Part shown: positions 28,019 to 37,132 of the stretch, piece by piece
How the letters are laid out: each line of letters opens with the position of its first letter
Numbering within the stretch: position 1 is the first letter of the stretch
Origin: Marinibacterium anthonyi
GTDB taxonomy: Bacteria > Pseudomonadota > Alphaproteobacteria > Rhodobacterales > Rhodobacteraceae
Reading direction: 5' to 3'
NCBI GenBank assembly: GCA_003217735.2
Contig: CP031585.1
Location: 1,599,501 to 1,663,500, forward strand
Length of the DNA: 64,000 bases
The notes under the pieces: generated by a model
Databases searched by the model: none
The model's input: only the letters and a program-made list of their open reading frames with translations
What the model was told of the DNA's origin: nothing
Position numbers and translations under genes: made by a program

Positions 28019-28093
28019 GGGTGATTAGCTCAGTGGTAGAGCGCTTCGTTCACATCGAAGATGTCGGGGGTTCAAATCCCTCATCACCCACCA
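28019..28093 (+). tRNA. tRNA-Val (CAC)
   Basis: The cloverleaf is complete. GGGTGAT pairs with ATCACCC, the D-loop is AGCTCAGTGGTAGAGC, the anticodon arm CTTCG-TTCACAT-CGAAG gives anticodon CAC, and the T-arm contains GGTTCAAATCC. The 3' CCA is encoded. Integrase debris lies directly downstream, the usual position of an attachment site. Confidence 0.95.
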
Positions 28094-28165
28094 CTATCTT
28101 ACTGATATGGCTAGATTAATCCGCAGAATGGGACGGATTGCGAAAAGCTCTGTGGTTCGTTGAAC

Positions 28166-28558
28166 CTAGACCTCGACGCGGATGGTCATGATCTCCCTGT
28201 ATTTGGCGCGGATTCGCGCGCGCTCGCCCTCGGGCGCAACCCTGCCAGGGGAACCTTCGAAATCTTCGCCCATTGGGCTCTCTCGCCAGATCTGGAAGTG
28301 GCCTTCTGCTTCCTCGATCAGAGCAGCGATGGCTCGAAGGTCCTCCGGGCTCAATGCCAGACAGTCGAGGCGATCCGTGATCAGGCGGGCACAGCCGTCG
28401 TCGAACCCGATAGCAAATTCATCACGCTCGCTGTCGATGCCGACAGCGTCGTAGATGGGCCCTTCCTCTGTGTACGTGACATACAGCCCGAACAATTCAC
28501 TGCCGTTGTCGGCGACGACATTGAATCCGGGTCCGTTGTCTTGACCGCTCTTGGTCAT
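28166..28558 (-). CDS. Hypothetical protein next to integrase remnant
   Basis: This acidic soluble protein has 130 residues. It begins MTKSGQDNGPGFNVVADNG and contains ALSPEDLRAIAALIEEAEGHF. An AAGGCGAG element lies 5-6 bases before the ATG. It sits between tRNA-Val(CAC) and the broken integrase in the same orientation, so it is probably island-borne. No family is recognised. Confidence 0.6.
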   Translation of the reverse strand: MTKSGQDNGPGFNVVADNGSELFGLYVTYTEEGPIYDAVGIDSERDEFAIGFDDGCARLITDRLDCLALSPEDLRAIAALIEEAEGHFQIWRESPMGEDFEGSPGRVAPEGERARIRAKYREIMTIRVEV

Positions 28559-28572
28559 GGTTCTCGCCTTTC

Positions 28573-29305
28573 CTACTGCTTGGTGAAGTCGACGGCCTCG
28601 GCTGCACGACGGAGATGGTTGGGGGAATACCGAGCGTGGACGCGTTCGGTGATGACGGTGTTGGAATGGCCCAGATACTGGGAGATCTCCGACATCGGTA
28701 TCCCGGCCTCGGCCATGTGAACGGCTGCCGTGTGGCGAAAAACGTGGGCTGACACACCCTCCACGCCGACCTTACGGCCGACCGTTTCGAGCCCCTTGCG
28801 GACGCTCTTGACGTTCCGGCCGACCATTCAACACGTAGTCACTGATCGCGGCATCCCTGGCCAAGAGAAGAGCATCGTGCAGCCCATCGTTCATCGGGAC
28901 AACCGCGCGACCTTTCCTGGTCGCCGCGCCGTCGGTCCGGAGGTTGACCTGTTTCCTTGCGAAATCGACGCGTTCCCAGGTCAACTCAAGGATGGCGGCC
29001 TGACGGCCAGCCGTTGAGGGCATCAGTAGCATGGCCAGGTGGATATGGTGGGGCGTGTCCTTCACGCTCAGGAGCCGACGAATTTCTTCCCGTGTGAAGA
29101 ACCGTTCGCTTGGCGTCGGTTTCGCGGGCCGCGTTATGGTCGGGACCCGGTCGATCAGCTGGTTTTTCTTGGCCCAGTTCAAGACGGTCATCAGGTGGCC
29201 CAGTTCGGTCCAGACCGTGCGCTGACCGACGCCATCTCCATATCGAGACTGCGCATAGGCGGCGCAATCATGTGACACAAACTCGGGCCCATTTTCTGAT
29301 TTCAA
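28573..29305 (-). pseudogene. Frameshifted tyrosine recombinase (phage-type integrase)
   Basis: The N-terminal/core part (29305 down to about 28815) includes a SAM-like segment (GHLMTVLNWAKKNQLIDRVP) and the Arg I region (AGRQAAILELTWERVDF). The C-terminal part, in another frame (28827 to 28573), carries HVFRHTAAVHMAEAG (His/Arg) and YLGHSNTVITERVHARY with the catalytic Tyr. One frameshift near 28815 separates them, and the N terminus looks short for this family. It would have integrated an element at the adjacent tRNA-Val but is now non-functional. Confidence 0.88.
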
Positions 29306-29604
29306 GGTATTTCTCCATCATAAAGGCGCTGGGGAAACTCAGGAGATTCATCAGGAAACCCTAAGGGTGCTTATCCTGAAGTCCAAACTGCATGGCGACG
29401 ATTTTCGCCTCCAGAGCCTCCTTATACCAAGGGGCACATAAGCTCAGGTGCTGCGACCGTGCCGAAAGTTCTTCACTGGATTTTGACCAAGGTATTGCTG
29501 TCGCAGCTATGATTTGATTTCTCCGGTGGCCCTCCCGCCACTCAAGTCCCTGTTCGCCGAGAGAGACACGGTGAGGGAGGACACAGGCTAACGCGAATTT
29601 TGGT
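29306..29604. other. Gene-free stretch between integrase remnant and AraC gene
   Basis: About 300 bases with several stop codons in every frame and lower GC than the surroundings. No recognisable gene, RNA or att repeat is seen; probably the decayed interior of the island. Confidence 0.4.
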
Positions 29605-30624
29605 TCAGTTACGACCTTGCAGATTTTGCTGGAACGCTCTCGGTGACAGCCCGGTCCACCGCCGAACGGCCCGCGTGAACGCTCCAGGATGTGAATAACC
29701 CATTTGAGAGGCCAGTGCCGCTATGTCTATGTTTCGTGACCCAAGGGCTTGGGTTGCGATGCCTCGGCGGACGTCGTCGAGCAACATGGCAAAGGTTGTG
29801 CTCTCCTGCCCGAGCCGCCTTTGCAGCGTCCGAACACTGGTTCCGGCGGAAGCGGCAAGCTGTTCGACCGTGGGCAGCCCGCCCTTCATCATCACCTCTA
29901 ACGTGATCCGCGCAGACGCCGTCAGGGTGCCGTCTTCGCGCAGCCGGAGCCAGTCGCCACGCAGCGGCTGAGCCGCAGGGGTATCAGCGAACGCGGCGAG
30001 AAAGGGGGCGTCGGCAACCATGTTTGGAATGCTGACCTCAAGGCGCTGGTGGTCCGAAGGGACGACCGGGCATCCGAGATGACGCGCCACATGGTCCAGC
30101 CCCGCCACGGGGTGCGGCACCATCCTGACCTGGTCGAAATATGGCTCGTCCAGGCCCGTCATGTGACAGACACACCTCATGATGGACGCCACGTTCTGCT
30201 GAACGACGTGGAGCGTCTCGGCATCGAATGGCCACTGCCAGTTGTCGCTGACCACGATTCCGCCCCCGGTTTCCGTGACCGCGATGATTTCATGCGTGCA
30301 ATGCCGTGGCAGGGCGGCAGCCGTCCGGGAGAGGGCGCGGCGAGGGCTGCCTCCGTTTCGCATGACAAGACCGAGATTGGCGAGTTGCGCGATGGTGGCG
30401 TTCGAAGCGACCCGGCATCCGATGTCTACGCCTTCGGTCTCGGCCATCTGGCGGGCGAAAGAGAAGGCATTCAGAAGCGGTACGGGGCAATTCGGATCGT
30501 CCACGAACAGGTATTCAAGGTCGGCTTTGGCCAACCGGGGAGCGGGCGATTTGCCTTGGTCTTCCAGCCACCGGATCCAGGGCACGACCACGGCTGCTCG
30601 GATCAGTGGAATTGTCGACGTCAT
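29605..30624 (-). CDS. AraC family transcriptional regulator
   Basis: This 339-residue protein has the OruR/Arabinose_bd-type N-terminal domain and a C-terminal double HTH (TVEQLAASAGTSVRTLQRRLGQE and DIAALASQMGYSHPGAFTRAVRRWTGLSPRAF). It is divergent from the arylsulfatase gene, which makes that gene its likely target. A perfect FNR-type dyad lies in the shared intergenic region, 69 bases before this start codon. Confidence 0.92.
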   Translation of the reverse strand: MTSTIPLIRAAVVVPWIRWLEDQGKSPAPRLAKADLEYLFVDDPNCPVPLLNAFSFARQMAETEGVDIGCRVASNATIAQLANLGLVMRNGGSPRRALSRTAAALPRHCTHEIIAVTETGGGIVVSDNWQWPFDAETLHVVQQNVASIMRCVCHMTGLDEPYFDQVRMVPHPVAGLDHVARHLGCPVVPSDHQRLEVSIPNMVADAPFLAAFADTPAAQPLRGDWLRLREDGTLTASARITLEVMMKGGLPTVEQLAASAGTSVRTLQRRLGQESTTFAMLLDDVRRGIATQALGSRNIDIAALASQMGYSHPGAFTRAVRRWTGLSPRAFQQNLQGRN

Positions 30625-30692
30625 CGATCCTCCAGTCCCGGTCAGCCATCGCGACGCTTTTTGGCGGGCAAGGTTAAGTCTGCAGCAGGAAA

Positions 30693-30706
30693 TTGATCCG
30701 GATCAA
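30693..30706. promoter_or_regulatory. Perfect FNR/FnrL box between araC-type regulator and arylsulfatase
   Basis: TTGATCCGGATCAA is an exact TTGAT-N4-ATCAA dyad. Its centre is about 135 bases before the sulfatase start and 75 bases before the AraC-type start. It suggests control by an oxygen-sensing Crp/Fnr regulator in addition to AraC. Confidence 0.65.
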
Positions 30707-30834
30707 GTCGGATCGCCTTATTCGAGTCATGTTCCTGTTTCCATGACGCAGGAATTGCGGAGCTCCGGAAACGGGACCGTGGACGTGTGAATGCCTTCGT
30801 GGGGGGAGTTTTGTATGTTTGGGGGAAGTGCAAA

Positions 30835-33333
30835 ATGAAACGACAGATCTTCGTTCTGTCTTTGGTCGCTGGCATTGCCGGGGCGGTTGGGCCAGCACAT
30901 ATGGTATTCGCGCAGGATGCGACTGGGGCGCCAAACGCCAGGACCACGATTGATGGCCTGCAATTGCCGCCGCCGCCAATGCCCTTCGGCGGGAGCATTG
31001 GCCTCACCGCAAATGACTCGACGCAATGGTGGGCGCCCCGGATCGTGCCGCCCGAGGAGGCGCCGAACGTCCTGCTGATCATCACCGACGATTCCGGCTG
31101 GGGCATTCCCAGCACCTTCGGGGGCGTGATCCCGCATCCGACCATGGATGCACTCGCCGCTGACGGGCTGAGCTTCACCCAGATCCATTCCACATCGCTC
31201 TGCTCGCCGACCCGCGCCGCCCTGATCACCGGGCGCAACCACCACAACGCGGGCTTTGGCGTGATCTCGGAACAGGCCACGGGCTTCCCGGGCTACAATT
31301 CGATCATCGGCGAGGACAAGGCGACGGTCGGCCGGATCCTGCTGGATAACGGCTACAACACCTCGTGGTTCGGCAAGGATCATAACACGCCCGCCTTCGA
31401 GGCCAGCCAGTCCGGTCCCTTCGACCAATGGCCGACCGGAATGGGGTTCGAATACTTCTACGGCTTCGTGGGCGGGGATGCCAACCAGTGGCAGCCGAAC
31501 CTCTTCCGCAACACCACGCAGATCTATCCGTTCGAGGGCAAGCCGGGCTGGAACCTGATGACCGCCATGGCCGATGACGCCATCGACTGGATCACCAACA
31601 TGCACCAGATCGACCCGTCGAAGCCCTTCTTCGTGAAATTCGCCCCCGGTGCCACCCACGCACCGCACCATCCCACCAAGGAATGGGTCGACAAGATCAG
31701 CGCGATGCATCTTTTCGATGACGGCTGGAACAAGCTGCAGGACACCATCTTCGAGAACCAGAAGAAGATGGGTTATTTTGCAGAAGACACCGCGATCACG
31801 CCCTGGCCCACCGATTACATCAAGGACTGGGACAGCCTGACCGACGACGAGAAGAAGCTGTTCATTCGGCAGGTCGACGTCTTTGCCGCCTATTCCGTCT
31901 ATATGGACGATGAAATCGGACGTGTGGTGCAGGCGCTCAAGGACATCGGTGAATATGACAACACGCTGATCATCTACATCAACGGCGACAACGGCACCTC
32001 GGCCGAGGGGGGCGAACTTGGCACCCCGAACGAGGTCGCCTTCTTCAACGGGCTGAACAAGATCCCGGTGGAAACCCAGATGAAATGGTACGACGTCTGG
32101 GGGACTGAGGCGACCTACAACCATATGGCTGTCGGCTGGACCTGGGCCTTTGATACGCCTTATCCATGGATGAAACAAATCGCCTCTCAGTTGGGCGGGA
32201 TCCGGCAGAACATGACCGTAACATGGCCGGCCAAGATCACCGACAAGGGCGGCCGGCGCGACCAGTTCCTGCATGTGATCGACGTGGTGCCCACGATCCT
32301 CGACGTAGCTGGGATCAGCGCGCCGCAAACCGTCGACGGGATCGATCAGGCGCCGATGGACGGGCGCAGCTTTGCCTATCTTTTCGATGCCGCGAACAAG
32401 GATGCTCCGCCGCCGCGTGATACCCAGTATTTCGAGATGTTCGGGCAGTGGGGGCTTTGGCACGACGACATGTTCCTGGCCACCAAGGTCAACCGTGCGC
32501 CCTGGGATGCCTTCGGGCCGGGCAACCCCGATCCGCTCAATAACCAGGTCTTCGAGCTTTACGACCTCAAGGCCGACCCAACCCAGACCCACGACATCGC
32601 GGCCGATCACCCCGACATGGTGGAAGACCTGAAGGAAACCTTCATCCGCGAGGCGACGAAATACAACGTCTTCCCGCTGGATGCCTCGGTTGGTCCGCGC
32701 GTTGCGGCCCCCCGGCCCAATATCACCGCGGGGCGGACCGAATTTGTCTATACGCGCCCGATGACCGGCCTGCCGCAGGGGGATTCCCCAAGCATCCTCA
32801 ATTCCTCCTACACGATCACGGCCGAGATCGACGTGCCGGAGGGCGGGGCCGAGGGCATGATCCTGACCTCGGGCGGCCGGTTCGGCGGCTATGGCTTTTA
32901 CCTGCTCAAGGGCAAGCCGGTGTTCCTGTGGAACATGGTCGACCTGGAGCGCATCAAGTGGGAAGGCCCCGAGGCGCTGAGCCCCGGCAAGCACGTGATC
33001 GCGTTCGACTTCGCCTATGACGGGATCGGCGCCGGGACCCTGGCCTTCAACGACATGAGCGGCGTGGGCCAACCCGGGACCGGCACGCTCAAGGTCGACG
33101 GCAAAGCGGTCGATACGAAGAAGATGGCGCATACGATCCCCATCATCCTGCAATGGGACGAAGCCTTCGACATCGGCTCGGACACGCTGACCGGCGTCAA
33201 TGATGCCGATTACCTGCCGCCGTTCACGCTGACGGCCGGGCTCGACAAGGTGACGATCAAGGTCGACCGACCCGAGCTGAGCGACGCCGACAAGACCCGG
33301 CTCGAGGCCGCGATGAAGCGGGCCGCCGACTGA
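30835..33333 (+). CDS. Secreted arylsulfatase, formylglycine type
   Basis: This sulfatase of about 832 residues hydrolyses sulfate esters. A signal peptide (MKRQIFVLSLVAGIAGAVG..., cleaved after FAQ) directs it to the periplasm. The sulfatase domain has LLIITDDSGWG (metal Asp pair) and LCSPTRAALITGRN, where Cys123 of CSPTR is the residue oxidised to formylglycine. About 200 C-terminal residues form an extra beta-rich domain. ATG 30835 is chosen because GGGGAAG precedes it and the signal peptide follows; an upstream ATG at 30787 adds 16 residues. It is divergent from an AraC regulator, and its downstream partner gene is destroyed by an IS. Confidence 0.93.
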   Translation: MKRQIFVLSLVAGIAGAVGPAHMVFAQDATGAPNARTTIDGLQLPPPPMPFGGSIGLTANDSTQWWAPRIVPPEEAPNVLLIITDDSGWGIPSTFGGVIPHPTMDALAADGLSFTQIHSTSLCSPTRAALITGRNHHNAGFGVISEQATGFPGYNSIIGEDKATVGRILLDNGYNTSWFGKDHNTPAFEASQSGPFDQWPTGMGFEYFYGFVGGDANQWQPNLFRNTTQIYPFEGKPGWNLMTAMADDAIDWITNMHQIDPSKPFFVKFAPGATHAPHHPTKEWVDKISAMHLFDDGWNKLQDTIFENQKKMGYFAEDTAITPWPTDYIKDWDSLTDDEKKLFIRQVDVFAAYSVYMDDEIGRVVQALKDIGEYDNTLIIYINGDNGTSAEGGELGTPNEVAFFNGLNKIPVETQMKWYDVWGTEATYNHMAVGWTWAFDTPYPWMKQIASQLGGIRQNMTVTWPAKITDKGGRRDQFLHVIDVVPTILDVAGISAPQTVDGIDQAPMDGRSFAYLFDAANKDAPPPRDTQYFEMFGQWGLWHDDMFLATKVNRAPWDAFGPGNPDPLNNQVFELYDLKADPTQTHDIAADHPDMVEDLKETFIREATKYNVFPLDASVGPRVAAPRPNITAGRTEFVYTRPMTGLPQGDSPSILNSSYTITAEIDVPEGGAEGMILTSGGRFGGYGFYLLKGKPVFLWNMVDLERIKWEGPEALSPGKHVIAFDFAYDGIGAGTLAFNDMSGVGQPGTGTLKVDGKAVDTKKMAHTIPIILQWDEAFDIGSDTLTGVNDADYLPPFTLTAGLDKVTIKVDRPELSDADKTRLEAAMKRAAD

Positions 33334-33339
33334 CCCTTG

Positions 33340-33361
33340 CGCGGGGCCCATCGGCCCCGCG
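33340..33361 (+). terminator. Hairpin after the arylsulfatase gene
   Basis: CGCGGGGCC and GGCCCCGCG form a perfect 9-bp stem with loop CATC, 7 bases after the stop codon. No T-run follows, so it may be an attenuator or mRNA-stabilising stem rather than a true terminator. Confidence 0.45.
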
Positions 33362-33399
33362 TCCCACCGTCATCGCCCCATGCCAAGTGAACCCCTCCG

Positions 33400-33555
33400 A
33401 TGTCCAACCTGTCCACCCCGTTCAACGACCTGCCGGAATCGCCCTCGCGCCGCCGGATGCTGACCAATGGTGCGCTGATCCTCGGGGCCGCCATGGTCGG
33501 CGCACCCGTGCGCGCCGAACGCCCGGCCACGGGATTTTTCCTCCACCTTCGATGA
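33400..33555 (+). pseudogene. Twin-arginine secreted protein, truncated by IS3 (probable sulfatase partner)
   Basis: A 51-codon ORF starts MSNLSTPFNDLPESPSRRRM and has a twin-arginine leader (RRRMLTNGALILGAAMVGAP, then VRAE). After about residue 44 the sequence turns into the left part of an IS3 element and stops. The gene is 66 bases behind the arylsulfatase. Formylglycine-generating enzymes and other sulfatase accessory proteins often occupy this place, but only the leader remains, so identity is inferred. Confidence 0.6.
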
Positions 33556-33582
33556 GAAACCGCCCCAACTTGAGGACGGACA

Positions 33583-33889
33583 ATGAAGCGAACGAGATTC
33601 ACCGACGAACAGATCATCCATTGCCCGGCAGGCGCATTCGCAGAATGCTGCCGAGAGGGGCATCCTGGGCGAGCACGAGGCAGGCGCAAAGTGCGCGGAC
33701 CTGTGCCGCAAGCACGGCATGTCGGCAGGCACCTTCCACAACTGGAAGGCCAAGTTCGATGGCATGACGGTAACGGAAGCGAGGCGGCTGAAGACACTCG
33801 AAGATGAGAACGCCAAGCTCAAGAAGCTGCTGGCCGTGCAGATGCTGGATCTGGCGGCGATGAAGGAACTTGTTTCAAGAAAGTGGTGA
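33583..33889 (+). pseudogene. IS3 orfA, frameshifted
   Basis: It starts MKRTRFTDEQII, as IS3 orfA does, is then interrupted by roughly 40 extra bases, and resumes in another frame as ILGEHEAGAKCADLCRKHGM...FHNWKAKFDGM, ending with the leucine-zipper-like region and SRKW at the stop (33887-33889). The extra bases contain a small hairpin, GCATTC-GCA-GAATGC. Confidence 0.85.
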
Positions 33890-34740
33890 CACCTGCCGTC
33901 AAGCGCGAGGCGGTCGCGCATCTGAGGTCCCTGCTCGGGCTCTCGGAACGGCGGGCGTGCCGGATTGCCGGGGCGGATCGCAAGATGCTCCGCTAACAGG
34001 CGCAGCGCGCGCCGGACACGGTGCTGCGCGGACGGCTGCGGGAACTGGCCAACCAGCGCCGACGGTTCGGCTATCGGCGGCTCTTCGTGCTGCAGCGGGG
34101 TGAGGGCGCGCCTTCCGAGATCAACCGGATCTATCGGCTTTACCACGAGAAAGGGCTGACGGTGCGCAAGAGGAAGGCCCGGCGCAACGCTGTCGGGATG
34201 CGAGCCCCGATCCAGGTCGATGCGCGACCCAATGCGCGCTGGTCGCTCGATTTCGTCCACGACCAGGTCGCCAATGGCCAGCGTTTCCGGGGGCTGAATG
34301 TCGCCGACGATGTCACCCGCGAATGCCTCGCTGCGATTCCTGACACTTCGATATCGGGCGCCATGTGGCACGTGAACTGACGATCTTGATCGAGCGCCGC
34401 GGCAAACCCGGCATGATCGTCTCAGACAATGGCACGGAACTGACCAGCAACGCGATCCTGCGATGGTGTTTCGAGCAGCGGATCGAATGGCACTACATCG
34501 CACCGGGAAAACCCATGCAGAACGGTTTTGTCGAAAGCTTCAACGGTGGGATGCGCGATGAGCTGCTCAACGAGACCATGTTCCGGAACCTGGCCCATGC
34601 ACGTATCGTGATCGCCGCCTGGGCTGCCGATTGAAACACCGAACGCCCGAACTCGGCTTTGGATTACCAAACCCCGGCCGACTGCGCGCGAACCCTGACC
34701 GTCGCAATCGCCCGCCCCGCTGCGCGAAATGAAAGCTCCG
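33890..34740 (+). pseudogene. IS3 orfB (DDE transposase), multiply disrupted
   Basis: The rve-type integrase core is visible in pieces: NARWSLDFVHDQ (first Asp), [10 protein letters not shown] (second Asp) and [14 protein letters not shown] (Glu). A stop follows RKMLR, a frameshift occurs after DTSISG near 34365, and a TGA interrupts AAWAAD/NTERPNSAL. The coding remnant runs into IS21-A at 34741. Confidence 0.85.
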
Positions 34741-34845
34741 TGTCAATCGGCTTCCAAAAGGGACCCCTTTGAGATGGAGTAGGTGGCCCGATGCGGCGTA
34801 GCTTCCACATCGCGCAGCCGTGTCGGGCCAGCGGGTCACCGGGTG

Positions 34846-35574
34846 TCACGCACGGGTCTTGAAGCGCCAGCTCTCGTTGCCGGTCTCGACGATGTCGCAG
34901 TGGTGGGTGATGCGATCGAGCAGCGCGGTCGTCATCTTGGCATCGCCGAAGACGGCGGGCCATTCCCCGAAGGCGAGGTTGGTGGTCACGATCATCGAGG
35001 TGCGCTCGTAGAGGCGGCTGACCAGGTGGAACAGGAGTTGGCCGCCGGTCTGAGCAAAAGGCAGGTAGCCGAGTTCGTCGAGGACGAGGAAGTCGAGCCG
35101 AGCGAGGATGTCGGCGGTGTGGCCCTGGCGATCATCGCGGGCCTCGCCATCGAGCTTGTTGACGAGGTCGACGACATTGAAGAAGCAGCCTCGGGCGCCG
35201 TTGCGGATGCAGGCACGGACGATGCTGACGGCGAGATGGGTCTTGCCGGTTCCGGTGCCGCCGATCAGCACCACGTTGCGCTGCTACTCGAGGAAGCCGC
35301 CTGAGGCGAGGTCGCGGACCAGGGTCTCGTTGATCGGTGTGCCCTCGAACTGGAACTCGTCGATCTTCTTGGCCAGCTGCAGCTTCGCCACCGTCATCTG
35401 ATACTTGATGGAGCGGGCCCGCTTCTCGCCGATCTCGGCCTGAAGCAGGTCGCCGATCACCCGTTGGGGTTCGTGCTGGCGCTTCACCGCGGTGGTGAGG
35501 ATCTCCTCATAGGCAGCCTTCATGCCGTAGAGCTTGAGTTGGCCCATCGTGTCGAGGATCTGCGATCTTTGCAT
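34846..35574 (-). pseudogene. istB: istB helper ATPase with in-frame stop
   Basis: This is a 242-codon IstB (DnaC-like ATPase) reading MQRSQILDTMGQLKLYGM..., Walker [12 protein letters not shown] and Walker [10 protein letters not shown]. One TAG at 35284-35286 splits it after SGGFLE; relatives usually have Gln here (FLEQQRNVVL-like), so a CAG-to-TAG change is likely. The rest of the frame is intact. Confidence 0.88.
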
Positions 35575-37072
35575 GGTCGGTGCTCCTGAGGGTGTCGTGT
35601 CGGGCGCAGTCGGCGATGGGTTCGTGGGCCAGCTTCAGCGCTTCCGGGGTGGCGGTCGGCGCGGGTGGCTCGGGCTCGCGGCGGCGGGCGAGGATGTTGA
35701 GAATGACATCGGCAGAATGGACACCTTCGCCGAGCGCTTCGGTGCAGGCAGCTTCGACGGCATCCATGCCGTCGCTCAGCAAGGCGGCGAGGATCTCGAC
35801 CATCTGGCGATCCCCGCCCGGGATCCGTTCCAGCTTCCGCTGGACACGGCGCATGGCGGGCGGAAGGTCCCAGTCCTTGAACGGAGCCCAGTTCCGCAGT
35901 GCGCCAGGCTTGCGCGCAAGCACGGGGAGGTAATGCAGCGGGTCGTAGACGGCATGATCCCGTCCGAAGGCGCGGGCATGTCTACCGACCACCTGACCGT
36001 CCTGCCAGAACTCGACCCGATCGGCGTAGGCCCGGATCTCGACCGGGCGACCGACGGCGCGGGCGTCCACCGAGTAGCGGTTGCGGTCGAACCGCACGAG
36101 GCAGGTCTTGGAGACCGCGGCTGGCACCGCATGGAAGCCGTCGAACGGGCCGACATAGGGCACCAGGCGCGGGCGCTCGGCCTCGAAGACCTCTCAGGTG
36201 GTCTTGTCCCGGAACTCGGTATGGGGATTGGCCTTTGCCCAGGCGATGCAGCGGTCCTGAAGCCAGGCGTTGAGTTCGGCATAGCTCCTGAACTTCGGCC
36301 TGGGCACGAAGAACCGCCGCCGGATCACCCCGACCTGGTTCTCGACCTGACCCTTCTCCCAGCCGGAAGCCGGGGTGCAGGCGACCGGTTCGAAGAGGTA
36401 ATGCCTGCTCATCTGCTGGAACCGGCGATTGTAGGCCCGGTTCTTGCCGACGAAGATCGTGTCCACCGCGGTCTTCATATTGTCGTAGATGCCCCGCGCG
36501 CAGCTGCCGCCGAAGAAGGCGAACGCCTTGTCGTGGGCGTCGAACACCATCTCCTGGGTCTCGCGGGGATAGGCCCGGACGAAGGCCATCCTGCTGTGGC
36601 ACAGCCGGACGTGAGCTACCTTGATCGTGGTTGTCACCCCGTCGATGAGCGCGACCTCGTGGCTCCAGTCGAACTGGAAGGCTCCGCCAGGATCGAAGCT
36701 CAGCGGCACGTAGGCTGCAGCGGAGGCTTCGACTTCCGATTGCGACCAGCTCGCGGCGTAGCGCCGGACCGCATCGTAGCCGCCCTCGTAACCCAGGGCC
36801 CGGAGCTCCTCGAAGATCCGGATGCGGGTCAGACGCTCAGGCTTCGGACGGCGGGCATTCTCGGTGAGCAGGCGGTCGAGTTCATCCCGCCAAGGCTCGA
36901 TCTTCGGCTGGGGCTGCACGGTGCGCTCGTAGCTGAACTCGGTCGCCCCGGAGCGGATCACCTTCCGGACCGTCTTCCGCGACACGCCCAACTCGCGGCA
37001 GATCTCCTTGATCGGCTTGCCGTCCTGAAAATGCCAACGCCGGATCTTCGCGATCGTCTCCACAACCAACAT
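35507..37072 (-). pseudogene. istA: istA transposase with in-frame stop
   Basis: This is a 521-codon IstA. It has an N-terminal HTH (GKPIKEICRELGVSRKTVRKVIR), a DDE core starting FQFDWSHEVALIDG and RGIYDNMKTAVD, and a C-terminal segment RNRYSVDARAVGRPVEIRAY. A single TGA at 36194-36196 follows FRDKTT; a CGA-to-TGA change would explain it. Overlaps the istB start. Confidence 0.88.
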
Positions 37073-37132
37073 CCCAAAAGCCGCTCCCGATTTGCCTCAG
37101 AAGCATGATGGACCACCGCATCAGGGGGGTCC

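Larger units (their letters stand above)
33536..34740 (+). mobile_element. Degenerate IS3-family element, 3' end lost
   Basis: The element carries orfA and orfB of an IS3-type transposase, both broken. It interrupts the Tat-leader gene on the left. On the right its orfB C-terminal sequence ends where the IS21-A terminus begins at 34741. Left end is placed near 33536 by loss of the host reading frame; no target duplication can be confirmed because the right end is missing. Confidence 0.75.
34741..37132 (-). mobile_element. IS21-family element A (istA/istB on minus strand)
   Basis: The istB-side end begins TGTCAATCGGCTTCCAAAAG at 34741, an IS21-like terminus with internal GACCC motifs. The istA-side end breaks at GGACCCCCC where a second IS21 terminus starts (37133), so this end was cut by element B. 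Both ORFs contain one in-frame stop. Confidence 0.75.
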
